Below, one piece after another: positions 8,462 to 15,821 of a stretch of 35,439 nucleotides of DNA. Numbering within the stretch: position 1 is the stretch's first letter; each line of letters opens with the position of its first letter. This DNA is from Flavobacteriales bacterium. Its GTDB lineage: Bacteria > Bacteroidota > Bacteroidia > Flavobacteriales_D > Crocinitomicaceae. The notes below the pieces were generated by a model. The model was given only the letters and a program-made list of their open reading frames with translations, ran no database searches and was not told the DNA's origin. The stretch lies in contig JABXHO010000016.1 in NCBI GenBank assembly GCA_013373595.1, positions 1 through 35,439 of the forward strand, read 5' to 3'. The position numbers and the translations under genes were made by a program.

Positions 8462-9237
8462 GATTGTGGCTTTTCGAGGACAATTTGAACGTTAACTCCC
8501 TCATTCAATTTGCTTTCAAAATACAATTTCGCATCGATAATTTCGCAACGATCTTTAATATTTGATAGACCCGACCCCTTGTTCAATGCAGTTTGATAAT
8601 CGAATCCAATGCCGTTATCAGAATAAAATACCTTCAATTGATTCCCTTCTTCGCTAATTTTAAGATGAACATTCGATGCCTTGGCATATTTCAATGTATT
8701 TGTGAACAGTTCCTGAATAATGCGATAGAGAATGATCAATTGATCGGCTTCCAATGAAACTCTCTCTGGAGAATGTTCAAATTCTACCGCTACGTAACCT
8801 GTTTTGTTGATACGATCGACATCACTTTGCAGTGTTGCAATGAATCCCTTCCGACGAATGTTGTCGCCATTCAAACTTTGCGATAGTGAGCGCATATCAC
8901 CAATAAGCTTTTTCATTAACTCCGCGGATTCCGTTACTTTCTCGCGATCTGCTTCAGGAATATCCTTCGAAATTAAATTCAAATTGATTTTTACCAATGC
9001 CGCTGCCTGCCCCAGATTATCATGAATTTCACGTGATACATTGACCAAGGTTTGCTCCTTGATTTCAACTTCAGCTTGTAGCAATTCACGTTTACGTCGC
9101 TCACGCTCAAAGTGCAGTTTTGTTTGCGATTTTCGGTAGAGTAGGATGAAGTAGATGATGAATATGGTGAGAAGACCGAAGAGGAGGGTTCCGGTGATGA
9201 TGGTGACAAATATGTCTGTTTTAGCGGATAAAATCAT
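8458..9237 (-). CDS. Membrane sensor histidine kinase, NarX/HisKA_3 type
   Basis: 259 residues from the ATG at 9237, chosen because it overlaps the upstream stop as ATGA. An upstream in-frame Met would run through the preceding gene. One transmembrane segment lies at about 9-33, followed by a charged coiled coil (36-65), the dimerisation/phospho-acceptor motif VSREIHDNLGQ with His72, then a HATPase_c domain with SDNGIGFD and GSGLSNIKDRCE. There is almost no periplasmic domain, so sensing probably depends on the co-encoded membrane protein upstream. It phosphorylates the adjacent LuxR-type regulator. Confidence 0.93.
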   Translation of the reverse strand: MILSAKTDIFVTIITGTLLFGLLTIFIIYFILLYRKSQTKLHFERERRKRELLQAEVEIKEQTLVNVSREIHDNLGQAAALVKINLNLISKDIPEADREKVTESAELMKKLIGDMRSLSQSLNGDNIRRKGFIATLQSDVDRINKTGYVAVEFEHSPERVSLEADQLIILYRIIQELFTNTLKYAKASNVHLKISEEGNQLKVFYSDNGIGFDYQTALNKGSGLSNIKDRCEIIDAKLYFESKLNEGVNVQIVLEKPQS

Positions 9238-9977
9238 TTTTCGGTGTGAGGTTGGGTAGATAAAAATATGGAAGCGAAGTAGATGAAGTACAATATGAGA
9301 TTCAGCCACATAACGAGATGGTATACAATTTCGGGAAGATCATCTGTTAGAACGGCATGAAGTCCAAACGAAGTGAAATTAATACTGTAGAAGACCAAAT
9401 TCCCAACACTGAACCAGAAGATACCCTGTCGCGATATTGGCTGAGATATAGGGTTGTTGATCATCATCTTTAATTGAATTAACGAACAAATAATAACAAA
9501 GAAGGAAAGTAAGATAAACCCATAGGAGGGAGCGATCATGATGTCTTGAAGAAAAAGAGAGTTGCCTATGGATAAAAGTATAAGTCCAAGAACAGTTGAG
9601 TAGAAGATGATTCTCATTCTTCGGAGAGAAAAAGATTTCGAGAAAAATAGACCATATCCCAGAATGAGTACAGGAACTGTGAAATGGTAAACAGGGTGAT
9701 TTGTACCATAAGTAATTGATGATAGATAGGAGGTCATTTCGGATAGTGAAACCACTAATAATAGAAGTGCGACATTCAGGAATAGTTTTGGAATTTTCTT
9801 CAGATAGAGTATTATATTCAACGAATACCAATAAAGCAGTATCAGATGTAGATATAATAAAGAATACTGTTTGAACGTAAACAAGCAGAAAAGTACAATT
9901 ACTAGTATAGCGGTCGTAAAGAAAGAATATCTTGGCATTTCACTACCAAGATATTCAAAATTGTAATAATCATTCAA
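9234..9977 (-). CDS. Polytopic membrane protein, probable sensor partner of the kinase
   Basis: 247 residues, strongly hydrophobic, with about seven to eight membrane segments starting at residue 15 and a short polar N-terminus and C-terminus. I recognise no catalytic motif. The stop codon overlaps the kinase start (ATGA), making a tightly coupled three-gene unit: membrane protein, kinase, regulator. The 7TM-like layout resembles membrane sensory modules that are normally fused to such kinases, so it may be the input module encoded separately (inference). It is A+T-rich relative to its neighbours. Confidence 0.75.
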   Translation of the reverse strand: MNDYYNFEYLGSEMPRYSFFTTAILVIVLFCLFTFKQYSLLYLHLILLYWYSLNIILYLKKIPKLFLNVALLLLVVSLSEMTSYLSSITYGTNHPVYHFTVPVLILGYGLFFSKSFSLRRMRIIFYSTVLGLILLSIGNSLFLQDIMIAPSYGFILLSFFVIICSLIQLKMMINNPISQPISRQGIFWFSVGNLVFYSINFTSFGLHAVLTDDLPEIVYHLVMWLNLILYFIYFASIFLSTQPHTEK

Positions 9978-10011
9978 CCGTGTTATTGTTATTTATGAGC
10001 GGTGCTATTTT

Positions 10012-10527
10012 TTACTTTGGACAACGGTCTGGGCAAGATTGGGCAAATTCATAAACTCGACTTTCTCCATCTTCTTCTTTTACTCGAAAATAATCATCAT
10101 CAAGTCCAGTAATCATAATTGAAAACTCGTCTTTTTCCCCATCGAGAAATCTATGATTACAAAATTCTAGATAAACATATTTGATGTGTGTTTTGTTTTC
10201 GAGCAACTCTCTAAATTCATCGGCTGGAAAGACTACGCCTTTGAGTTCTGATAATATTGGTTCTCCTTGTTCGTTGAGAACAACTCTCCCATTGGAGTCT
10301 CGTTGGTAAGTTTTTAGAGCTTTGGGGTGATCTTCATATCCCAACCGAAGCAAATCCTCATCGGTCCGATTTATTGGAGGTCTTAAGGTAAAAATATCCA
10401 CTGCCGACTTTCTTTTCAAGATACGCTCCTTTCTTGATAGTTGGTCAAGGTTAATCTTATCTTTTTTAACTCTTTCTTCAAATTCAGAGAAACTTCGTCT
10501 AAAATTTATTTCACGTAAATCCGACAT
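10012..10527 (-). CDS. Hypothetical soluble protein
   Basis: 171 residues without signal peptide or membrane segment. The N-terminal 50 residues are highly charged and probably helical (SFSEFEERVKKDKINLDQLSRKERI cut here at its core EFEERVKKDK). The middle and end are mixed, with a KTYQRDSNGRVVLNEQGEP hairpin-like turn near 92-110 and a C-terminal SCPDRCPK. I do not recognise the family. It is divergent from the collar-like gene, and a 12-bp hairpin lies between the two. Confidence 0.65.
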   Translation of the reverse strand: MSDLREINFRRSFSEFEERVKKDKINLDQLSRKERILKRKSAVDIFTLRPPINRTDEDLLRLGYEDHPKALKTYQRDSNGRVVLNEQGEPILSELKGVVFPADEFRELLENKTHIKYVYLEFCNHRFLDGEKDEFSIMITGLDDDYFRVKEEDGESRVYEFAQSCPDRCPK

Positions 10528-10599
10528 AATAATTAAGTTTTAAAGTTTCCTCCAAACTACTTTTACTTTGTTCTAAATCCAAATACTTCAGTGGATTAC

Positions 10600-10633
10600 A
10601 GGATTTTTCCTTTAGTTGTATAGGAAAAATCCT
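10600..10633. repeat. Perfect 12-bp inverted repeat (hairpin) in a divergent promoter region
   Basis: AGGATTTTTCCT at 10600-10611 and AGGAAAAATCCT at 10622-10633 are exact reverse complements, with a ten-base loop. It lies 73 bases upstream of the start at 10527 (minus) and 113 bases upstream of the start at 10747 (plus), so it is not at a gene end. It could be an operator for a dimeric regulator or a leader hairpin. Confidence 0.75.
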
Positions 10634-10746
10634 CTTTACTTTTCAGTCATTTCCATATACCTCATGGTTAATACCTGAGCTAGCTTTGTTGACGAGCAAA
10701 CCTTTGTTTAGCTCATATAACTTATTAACAAATAACACCCTTTCAA

Positions 10747-11940
10747 ATGAAAACTAGCTTAGCACTCTCAGTACTTGTTTATTTTATTTCAGTTTTCTCC
10801 TTCGGGCAGAACAACCAATGTGATTGTTCTGCGGCTTTGGATGCTTCATTGAAAGACAAATATTCAGAAATACAAATGCAAGATTTAAGAATCGAACTGT
10901 ATGAATACTATCAATATCTCCAAAACAAGGAGCAAAATGGATCTTCAAGCTTTAAGCTTTCAAGCGCAGGAGAAGCATTTACAAATTATGGGGTTTTTGG
11001 TGGGACTTTCGATACACAGAATAAGACGAAGTACAACAAAATGCTAAACCTTGAGAAGATCATTCAGAAGGAACAATCTATCTCCGAAGAAGTCTTTAAG
11101 CAGATTGTTACAGATGTATTTTCAGACAATCAATTGAAGGCTTATCAATCGTGTCTGGATGCCTGTGACTCTCAAAACGGTTTGTTTTATCAGGTGACTG
11201 GAGATTTGGAAGATGTATTCGGTGTAACAATCAACTTCAGAAATAATCTCGGGAAGGATTCTGTTGTCATCCGAAATATCAGCATGATTAATTGTGATCC
11301 TGTTGGAGGGCTCGTGCTGAGGCGAGAAGAATCCATTCTAAATAATAGAAGTATTACGCAATACTTTCGCGTTGTCGACAAAGAGAAGCCCTGTCAATTA
11401 GCTGTCGATTTTTATGATATGGCGTTTTCGCCGATTGATTTGGGAGATGGATATCGATCAAGTCACAGTAATGCTCCGATTGGAACCATTGTTTCTTCTG
11501 TACTCGATTACAATTCGTTTGTTGAGTTGAATAAATTCAAGGTTACCAATAAGATGTCTGAAGCTATTTGGGTTCCATGCGATGGCAGAAATGTGAAAGC
11601 TTCAAAATATGGAGAGTTCGTTGGGAACGTACCAGATCTTAGAGGAGTTTTCCTCCGAGGAGTAAATGAATATGGAGTTGATTTTCCTGGGGTGAGTCTT
11701 GTAAATTCTACTCAAGCGAACCCAGATAATGTTCAGGCCGGTGTGTTTCAGTCGGATTCATTTAAAGCACACAATCACAACCTTGGAGATGCTGGGAAGG
11801 CTGATTGGGATGGTAAAGTTGGATCAAACCGACAACGCGTAACCAATTCCGGAGGAAATGGTATCGTGACATCAGTTGTTGGAGGAAATGAAACGAGACC
11901 GAAGAATATAACTGTTTACTATTACATCAAAATCAATTAA
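10747..11940 (+). CDS. Secreted protein with phage tail-collar/tail-fibre-like C-terminal domain
   Basis: 397 residues with a signal peptide at about 1-20 (cleavage near FSFGQ-NNQ). The N-terminal part is unique, with Cys pairs (CDCSAALDAS; CLDACDS) and helical character to about 150, then a beta-rich stretch to about 240. From about 243 it follows the layout of phage tail-fibre collar domains: PIGTIV, WVPCDGRNV, VPDLRGVFLRGVNEYG, SDSFKAHNHN and, at the end, GGNETRPKNITVYYYIKIN. In phages this domain forms a trimeric metal-binding receptor tip. Here the protein is exported and stands alone with no phage genes around, so it is more likely an adhesin-like surface or secreted protein (inference). 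Confidence 0.75.
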   Translation: MKTSLALSVLVYFISVFSFGQNNQCDCSAALDASLKDKYSEIQMQDLRIELYEYYQYLQNKEQNGSSSFKLSSAGEAFTNYGVFGGTFDTQNKTKYNKMLNLEKIIQKEQSISEEVFKQIVTDVFSDNQLKAYQSCLDACDSQNGLFYQVTGDLEDVFGVTINFRNNLGKDSVVIRNISMINCDPVGGLVLRREESILNNRSITQYFRVVDKEKPCQLAVDFYDMAFSPIDLGDGYRSSHSNAPIGTIVSSVLDYNSFVELNKFKVTNKMSEAIWVPCDGRNVKASKYGEFVGNVPDLRGVFLRGVNEYGVDFPGVSLVNSTQANPDNVQAGVFQSDSFKAHNHNLGDAGKADWDGKVGSNRQRVTNSGGNGIVTSVVGGNETRPKNITVYYYIKIN

Positions 11941-11974
11941 AGTTTGATGCGATAAGGTACTGTGAGATGTACTT

Positions 11975-12349
11975 CTAATTCTCCAACGCTCCATCACAAA
12001 TCCAACACTCAAACATCTCGATCTCTGCTTGAGTGAGTGGTGCAATCCCGAAGTTATTCGGGATTTTTGGCATGCTACCATCTGAAATAACCGCTCCAAA
12101 CGTACCTTGGTCAATTTTTGCTTTTACGTTGTCGTAATTGAAAATCCAAGCATCGTGACAGCCTGTTCCTGGACCTTGATTGGTCGCACACGATTGCTGA
12201 ATCAACGGTTTGATATCATTCTCATAACTGACTGCTCCAGGTGTACAGTAATCCAAATTACACTCCGACAATGTTTTGTCCTTGTTACATGAAAGTAATG
12301 CACTGGTAGCGATAAATGCCATTAAGAGGAGTCGATATCCGTTTTTCAT
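11975..12349 (-). CDS. Cytochrome-c-like lipoprotein with unusual heme-motif spacing
   Basis: 124 residues from the Met at 12349 (MKNGYRLLLM); an in-frame ATG at 12367 would add six residues. The signal peptide ends in a lipobox SALLSC. The mature part has VSYENDIKPLIQQSC followed by GTGCHDAW, that is C-x9-C-H instead of C-x2-C-H, and a C-terminal SMPKIPNNFGIAPLTQAEI plus IEMFECWICDGA. This layout is common in Bacteroidetes lipoproteins related to small c-type cytochromes (DIxPIL...C...CH...MP...LT..EI). Whether heme is bound covalently is uncertain. It converges with the collar-like gene, whose stop is 34 bases away. Confidence 0.7.
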   Translation of the reverse strand: MKNGYRLLLMAFIATSALLSCNKDKTLSECNLDYCTPGAVSYENDIKPLIQQSCATNQGPGTGCHDAWIFNYDNVKAKIDQGTFGAVISDGSMPKIPNNFGIAPLTQAEIEMFECWICDGALEN

Positions 12350-12447
12350 TCCTGTAGTTTTCTCCAAAACTAAGTGATTTCAGTCGAGTTCTCAACTGAT
12401 TTTTAACTATTTCTTGTAATTTCACCGACATCACTAAACAGATTCAC

Positions 12448-12843
12448 GTGAAGAAAGATCAAAACTGCCCGTGTGGTCGCCCGTTGGAATACATCCATTG
12501 TTGTGGGAAGGCCCATCAAAATATTATCAATGCGAAAACGGCGGAAGACTTAATGCGTTCTCGCTATACGGCATTTACAATGGCTAACGGTGATTACTTA
12601 ATGGAAAGTCACCACTCGATGACGCGGAAATCGGCGCGAAAAAATGAATTGGTCCTTTGGGCGAAATCAGTCAAATGGCTTAAGTTAGAAATCATCAAAA
12701 CAGTTGATGGTGGAGAAGAGGATTCCGAAGGAATTGTTGAGTTTAAGGCACATTTCAGAGAAGGTAAGAAGCGGAAAGTGATGCATCAAACGGGAAAGTT
12801 TTTGCGTGAATTCGGCCATTGGGTATACTTTGATGTTGTTTGA
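12448..12843 (+). CDS. YchJ-like (UPF0225) SEC-C metal-binding protein
   Basis: 131 residues starting with GTG. The N-terminal zinc motif is CPCGRPLEYIHCC, the SEC-C type, followed by the family signature AKTAEDLMRSRYTAFTMANGDYLMESHH. The C-terminal half is an NTF2-like fold (WLKLEIIKTVDGG, VEFKAHF, HQTGKFLREFGHWVYFDV). The biochemical role is not established in the family. The GTG is chosen because no ATG precedes the zinc motif within the open frame. It has its own gap upstream, so it is probably monocistronic. Confidence 0.9.
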   Translation: MKKDQNCPCGRPLEYIHCCGKAHQNIINAKTAEDLMRSRYTAFTMANGDYLMESHHSMTRKSARKNELVLWAKSVKWLKLEIIKTVDGGEEDSEGIVEFKAHFREGKKRKVMHQTGKFLREFGHWVYFDVV

Positions 12844-12979
12844 CGGATGATAAGTTGCATGAACCGAATGACTGAAAATTGTGATGTGATTCGCTGACCG
12901 AAGGTGGAGCGTTTAACGTATAAATGGGATCAGGTGAAACTCTCTGAACCAAAATCAAACGTCTCTCTAAACTAAATCC

Positions 12980-12987
12980 TACCTTTG
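12980..12987 (+). promoter_or_regulatory. Candidate -7 promoter element TACCTTTG
   Basis: It matches the Bacteroidetes -7 consensus TAnnTTTG and lies 14 bases before the helicase ATG, which would give a very short leader. No TTG is found at the expected 17-23 base distance upstream, so support is partial. Confidence 0.35.
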
Positions 12988-13001
12988 TCAAAAATTACGG
13001 C

Positions 13002-14360
13002 ATGTCATCCTTTGATCAATTCAATCTAAAGAAGCAATTACGCAACGCAATTAACGACCTTGGTTTTGTTGCTCCTACGCCCATTCAGGAGCAAACGTAT
13101 TCGGTTGTTTTATCGGGGAAAGATGTGCTTGGAATTGCACAAACGGGAACGGGAAAAACCTTGGCGTATTCTCTCCCAATTCTGCAAGATTTAAAGTTTT
13201 CTGATCAGAAACATCCACGAGTACTTATTCTTGTTCCTACGCGTGAATTGGTTATCCAAGTGGTAAATGAATTGGAAAAATTGACGGAATACGTGTCGAT
13301 TCGAATCCTTGGAATTTACGGAGGAGTCAATATCAAAACCCAACGTCTCAAATTAATGGAAGGGTGCGACATTGTCGTGGCTACACCAGGACGTGTGTAC
13401 GATTTGATTTTGGAACAATCTCTTGCGGCAAAAGGTCTTAAGAAATTAGTGATCGACGAAGTGGATGTGATGCTTGATCTCGGGTTCCGTCCGCAGTTGA
13501 TGAGTATCATGGAATTGCTTCCCGAAAAGCGTCAAAATATCATGTTTTCGGCGACCATGACGGATCACGTAGATGAATTGATCGACGATTTCTTTGTTGC
13601 CCCCGAAAAGATTTCCATTGCGGTAAGTGGAACGCCCTTGGATAATATTGAACAATCTTCCTACTTAGTTGAGAATTTCTATACGAAATTGAACCTGCTT
13701 AAACACCTTGTTTCTGATACGGAAGAATTCTCCAAAGTGCTCGTGTTTTCAGCTCATAAGCGCATGGCTGACAAGATTTACGAAGAAATTACGGAGGAGT
13801 TTCCAGGACAAATAGGAATCATCCACTCCAATAAATCGCAAAACTTTAGAATTCAATCCATTGAAGATTTTGATTTAGGTCACACGCGTATATTGATTGC
13901 TACAGACATCATGGCGCGTGGATTGGATTTGGATAAAATCTCGCACGTAATCAACTTCGATACACCGAATTTCCCTGAAAACTACATGCACAGGATCGGT
14001 CGAACAGGACGAGCAGAGGAGAGAGGTCGTACGATTTTGTTCTCTACGGAGAAGGAAATGAAATGGAAAGCGGCCATCGAAGAGTTGATGGACTTCAAAA
14101 TTCCCGTAATTGACTTTCCTGAAGAGGTGGAAATTTCCAAGGAGTTACTGTTGGAAGAAAAGCCTGAGGAGGAGCAAATGAAGGACCACAATCGGAACGA
14201 GAAGAAGCGTGAATTAGGCGCTGCAGTTCACGAAAAGAAGGCGAAGAATAAGAAAGTGAATCAGGGCGGTAGCTACAAGCGTAAAGTCAAGAAGAAATAC
14301 AAAAAGCCTCAAACAAGAGGGGATAAGACGTATCACAAACGCCAGAAGAGAGGGAAGTAA
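13002..14360 (+). CDS. DEAD-box-family RNA helicase (DEVD variant)
   Basis: 452 residues, an ATP-dependent RNA helicase likely acting in ribosome assembly or RNA turnover. Ordered motifs: Q motif GFVAPTPIQ (21-29), Walker A AQTGTGKT (46-53), PTREL (79-83), TPGR (128-131), motif II DEVD (152-155) instead of DEAD, SAT (183-185), ARGLDLD and HRIGRTGR (330-337). The last 60 residues form a very basic Lys/Arg tail, probably for RNA binding. DEVD keeps the Asp-Glu needed for Mg-ATP, so activity is expected. It is followed by a hairpin shared with the convergent transcript. Confidence 0.93.
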   Translation: MSSFDQFNLKKQLRNAINDLGFVAPTPIQEQTYSVVLSGKDVLGIAQTGTGKTLAYSLPILQDLKFSDQKHPRVLILVPTRELVIQVVNELEKLTEYVSIRILGIYGGVNIKTQRLKLMEGCDIVVATPGRVYDLILEQSLAAKGLKKLVIDEVDVMLDLGFRPQLMSIMELLPEKRQNIMFSATMTDHVDELIDDFFVAPEKISIAVSGTPLDNIEQSSYLVENFYTKLNLLKHLVSDTEEFSKVLVFSAHKRMADKIYEEITEEFPGQIGIIHSNKSQNFRIQSIEDFDLGHTRILIATDIMARGLDLDKISHVINFDTPNFPENYMHRIGRTGRAEERGRTILFSTEKEMKWKAAIEELMDFKIPVIDFPEEVEISKELLLEEKPEEEQMKDHNRNEKKRELGAAVHEKKAKNKKVNQGGSYKRKVKKKYKKPQTRGDKTYHKRQKRGK

Positions 14361-14409
14361 TTTTTGAAGAGAGGTCCTGTTTTCGTTGCTGTTTTCGAAT
14401 GTTCAAATC

Positions 14410-14441
14410 AAAAAAGGCAACTACAAAAATGCAGTTGCCTT
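14410..14441 (-). terminator. Terminator of the leftward peroxidase transcript
   Basis: AAGGCAACT (14414-14422) pairs with AGTTGCCTT (14433-14441) in nine base pairs. In the leftward direction it is followed by six T (14415-14410). In the rightward direction the T content is weaker, so it may only partly stop the helicase transcript. Confidence 0.8.
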
Positions 14442-14463
14442 CAGGTTTAGTTGTTTACATCTA

Positions 14464-14622
14464 TTAGCGCAGAGTGATGTTGGTCGTATACGTTACGCCA
14501 TTAAATTCTATGATGGCAAAGTACCTTCGAAATGTGAGTCTGCCTGTCCGTATTTCAGCTGAAGGAGTAAAAACAAGTGTTGGATATACGCCGTTATCGG
14601 GTAGAAATAAGCAAAACTTCAT
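14464..14622 (-). CDS. Possible small protein or gene remnant between peroxidase and terminator
   Basis: An open frame of 52 codons (frame open back to 14661) lies after the peroxidase stop and before its terminator, so it is likely on the same transcript. The last part reads RRYFAIIEFNGVTYTTNITL, which by eye resembles the final beta-strands of a T9SS sorting domain (Y-x-V-x-I-x-x-N-G-x-x-Y-x-x-K). It could be a decayed tail of a lost gene or a chance frame. There is no clear ribosome site. Confidence 0.3.
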   Translation of the reverse strand: MKFCLFLPDNGVYPTLVFTPSAEIRTGRLTFRRYFAIIEFNGVTYTTNITLR

Positions 14623-14647
14623 TGAACGAATGAAATTGGTGGAATAA

Positions 14648-15634
14648 TCAGCGGTAATCTTTCATATACGAAGTGTCAGTAAGTGCTTCCATGAAGTTCA
14701 AAAGATCTTTCTCTTCAGTGTTCGATAACGTGAATGGCACGATACGTTTGTCTTTGTTGACGTGATCATTTCCTCCTTTCGAATAATGCGCAAGCACTTC
14801 TTCCAAACTGCCAATGCTTCCGTCGTGCATGTAGGGAAAAGTGAGAGTGATATTGCGTAAAGAAGGAATTTTGAACTTGCCAATGTCTGTTGAGTCATTG
14901 TGAATGCGAAAGCGACCTTTATCTTCTCCATAATCACTGTACAATCCGTTGTTGAGCGCTTCATACGTAGTAAACATTGGAGGAGTGTGACATTCCGTGC
15001 AATACAGCTTCTCAGAAAACAGTTTCCATCCACGTACTTCTGATGCTGACATCGCATTTTTGTCGTTTTGATAGTAATAGCGATCAAATTTCGAATCGAG
15101 CGACATCAAACTACGCTCAAAACTTGAGATTGATCGGGTTAAGACCCATGCGTCAAAATCACGACCAAAAATTGATTTCGCAGCTTCTTGGTATGCAGGA
15201 ACCTTTCGGAGCTTTGTTAGCAATTCCTTTATGCTCAGGTCCATTTCTGTGTGCTCTTGAATCGGCACAATTACTTGCTTTTCCAAGGTTTCGATGTGAG
15301 CATCAAACATCACTGTTGGTAAGTAGCCTGCATTTAAAATGCTCGGAGCATTTCGTTCGGTTGTTCTTCCTTCAACGCCTTGTGCCACAGGTAGACGATC
15401 CGTAAATGCATATTCGGGTAAGTGACATGAGGCGCAGGCAATTTCATTATTCTTGGAAAGTCGTTTATCGAAGAATAGTTTTCGCCCCAATTCTATTTTT
15501 TCTTGCGTGGACGGATTGTCTTCTGGGAATATGATAGAAGGATAGGGCGACACAGAACGATCCGATGATTCACAATCAGTTAAAAAAAAGGAAATCAAAC
15601 TGATTCCCCCGAATATGATGAGTAATTGCTTCAC
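14648..15634 (-). CDS. Di-heme cytochrome c peroxidase (MauG/CcpA family)
   Basis: 328 residues. A hydrophobic signal sequence ends near Cys21 (FFLTDC), so it is exported and may be a lipoprotein, though the Asp before Cys is unusual. Two c-heme motifs are present, CASCH (67-71) and CTECH (212-216). The distal Met region is FPYMHDGSIGSLEEV (Met269), and the closing segment is typical of the family (LSNTEEKDLLNFMEALT). The usual role is reduction of periplasmic H2O2 with electrons from small cytochromes; some homologues are MauG-like oxidases. It diverges from the outer-membrane barrel gene. Confidence 0.9.
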   Translation of the reverse strand: MKQLLIIFGGISLISFFLTDCESSDRSVSPYPSIIFPEDNPSTQEKIELGRKLFFDKRLSKNNEIACASCHLPEYAFTDRLPVAQGVEGRTTERNAPSILNAGYLPTVMFDAHIETLEKQVIVPIQEHTEMDLSIKELLTKLRKVPAYQEAAKSIFGRDFDAWVLTRSISSFERSLMSLDSKFDRYYYQNDKNAMSASEVRGWKLFSEKLYCTECHTPPMFTTYEALNNGLYSDYGEDKGRFRIHNDSTDIGKFKIPSLRNITLTFPYMHDGSIGSLEEVLAHYSKGGNDHVNKDKRIVPFTLSNTEEKDLLNFMEALTDTSYMKDYR

Positions 15635-15821
15635 TACTTTTTTACTGAATCACGTACATGTGCTTGGAGCGGTGTTTTTGTCGTCAATTTTAATCGTTTT
15701 TTCAGTTAAACTACTAATGATATACGCTCAGTTGACAGCACCTCGAATCTTAAAGTATTGGATTCAGGTTAAAGATACAAAATCACTTATACTGTTCATG
15801 AAAATGAATTTCGTTAATTTC

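Noticed and set aside
10747-11940. Prophage remnant suggested by the collar-like domain
   Set aside because: The protein has a Sec signal peptide, and no capsid, portal, terminase, lysis or integrase gene lies on either side.
12844-13001. Possible RNA gene between ychJ-like and helicase genes
   Set aside because: No cloverleaf, terminator or known riboswitch core was found; only a -7 promoter motif can be supported.
13152-13166. DEVD in place of DEAD as a sign of an inactive helicase
   Set aside because: The essential first Asp-Glu and final Asp are kept and all other motifs are intact, so this is an ordinary variant. The motif itself lies at residues 152-155.
15615-15821. 69-codon upstream extension of the outer-membrane barrel gene
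   Set aside because: It runs through the start of the divergent peroxidase gene and would bury the signal peptide; the Met at 15822 gives a normal exported protein.
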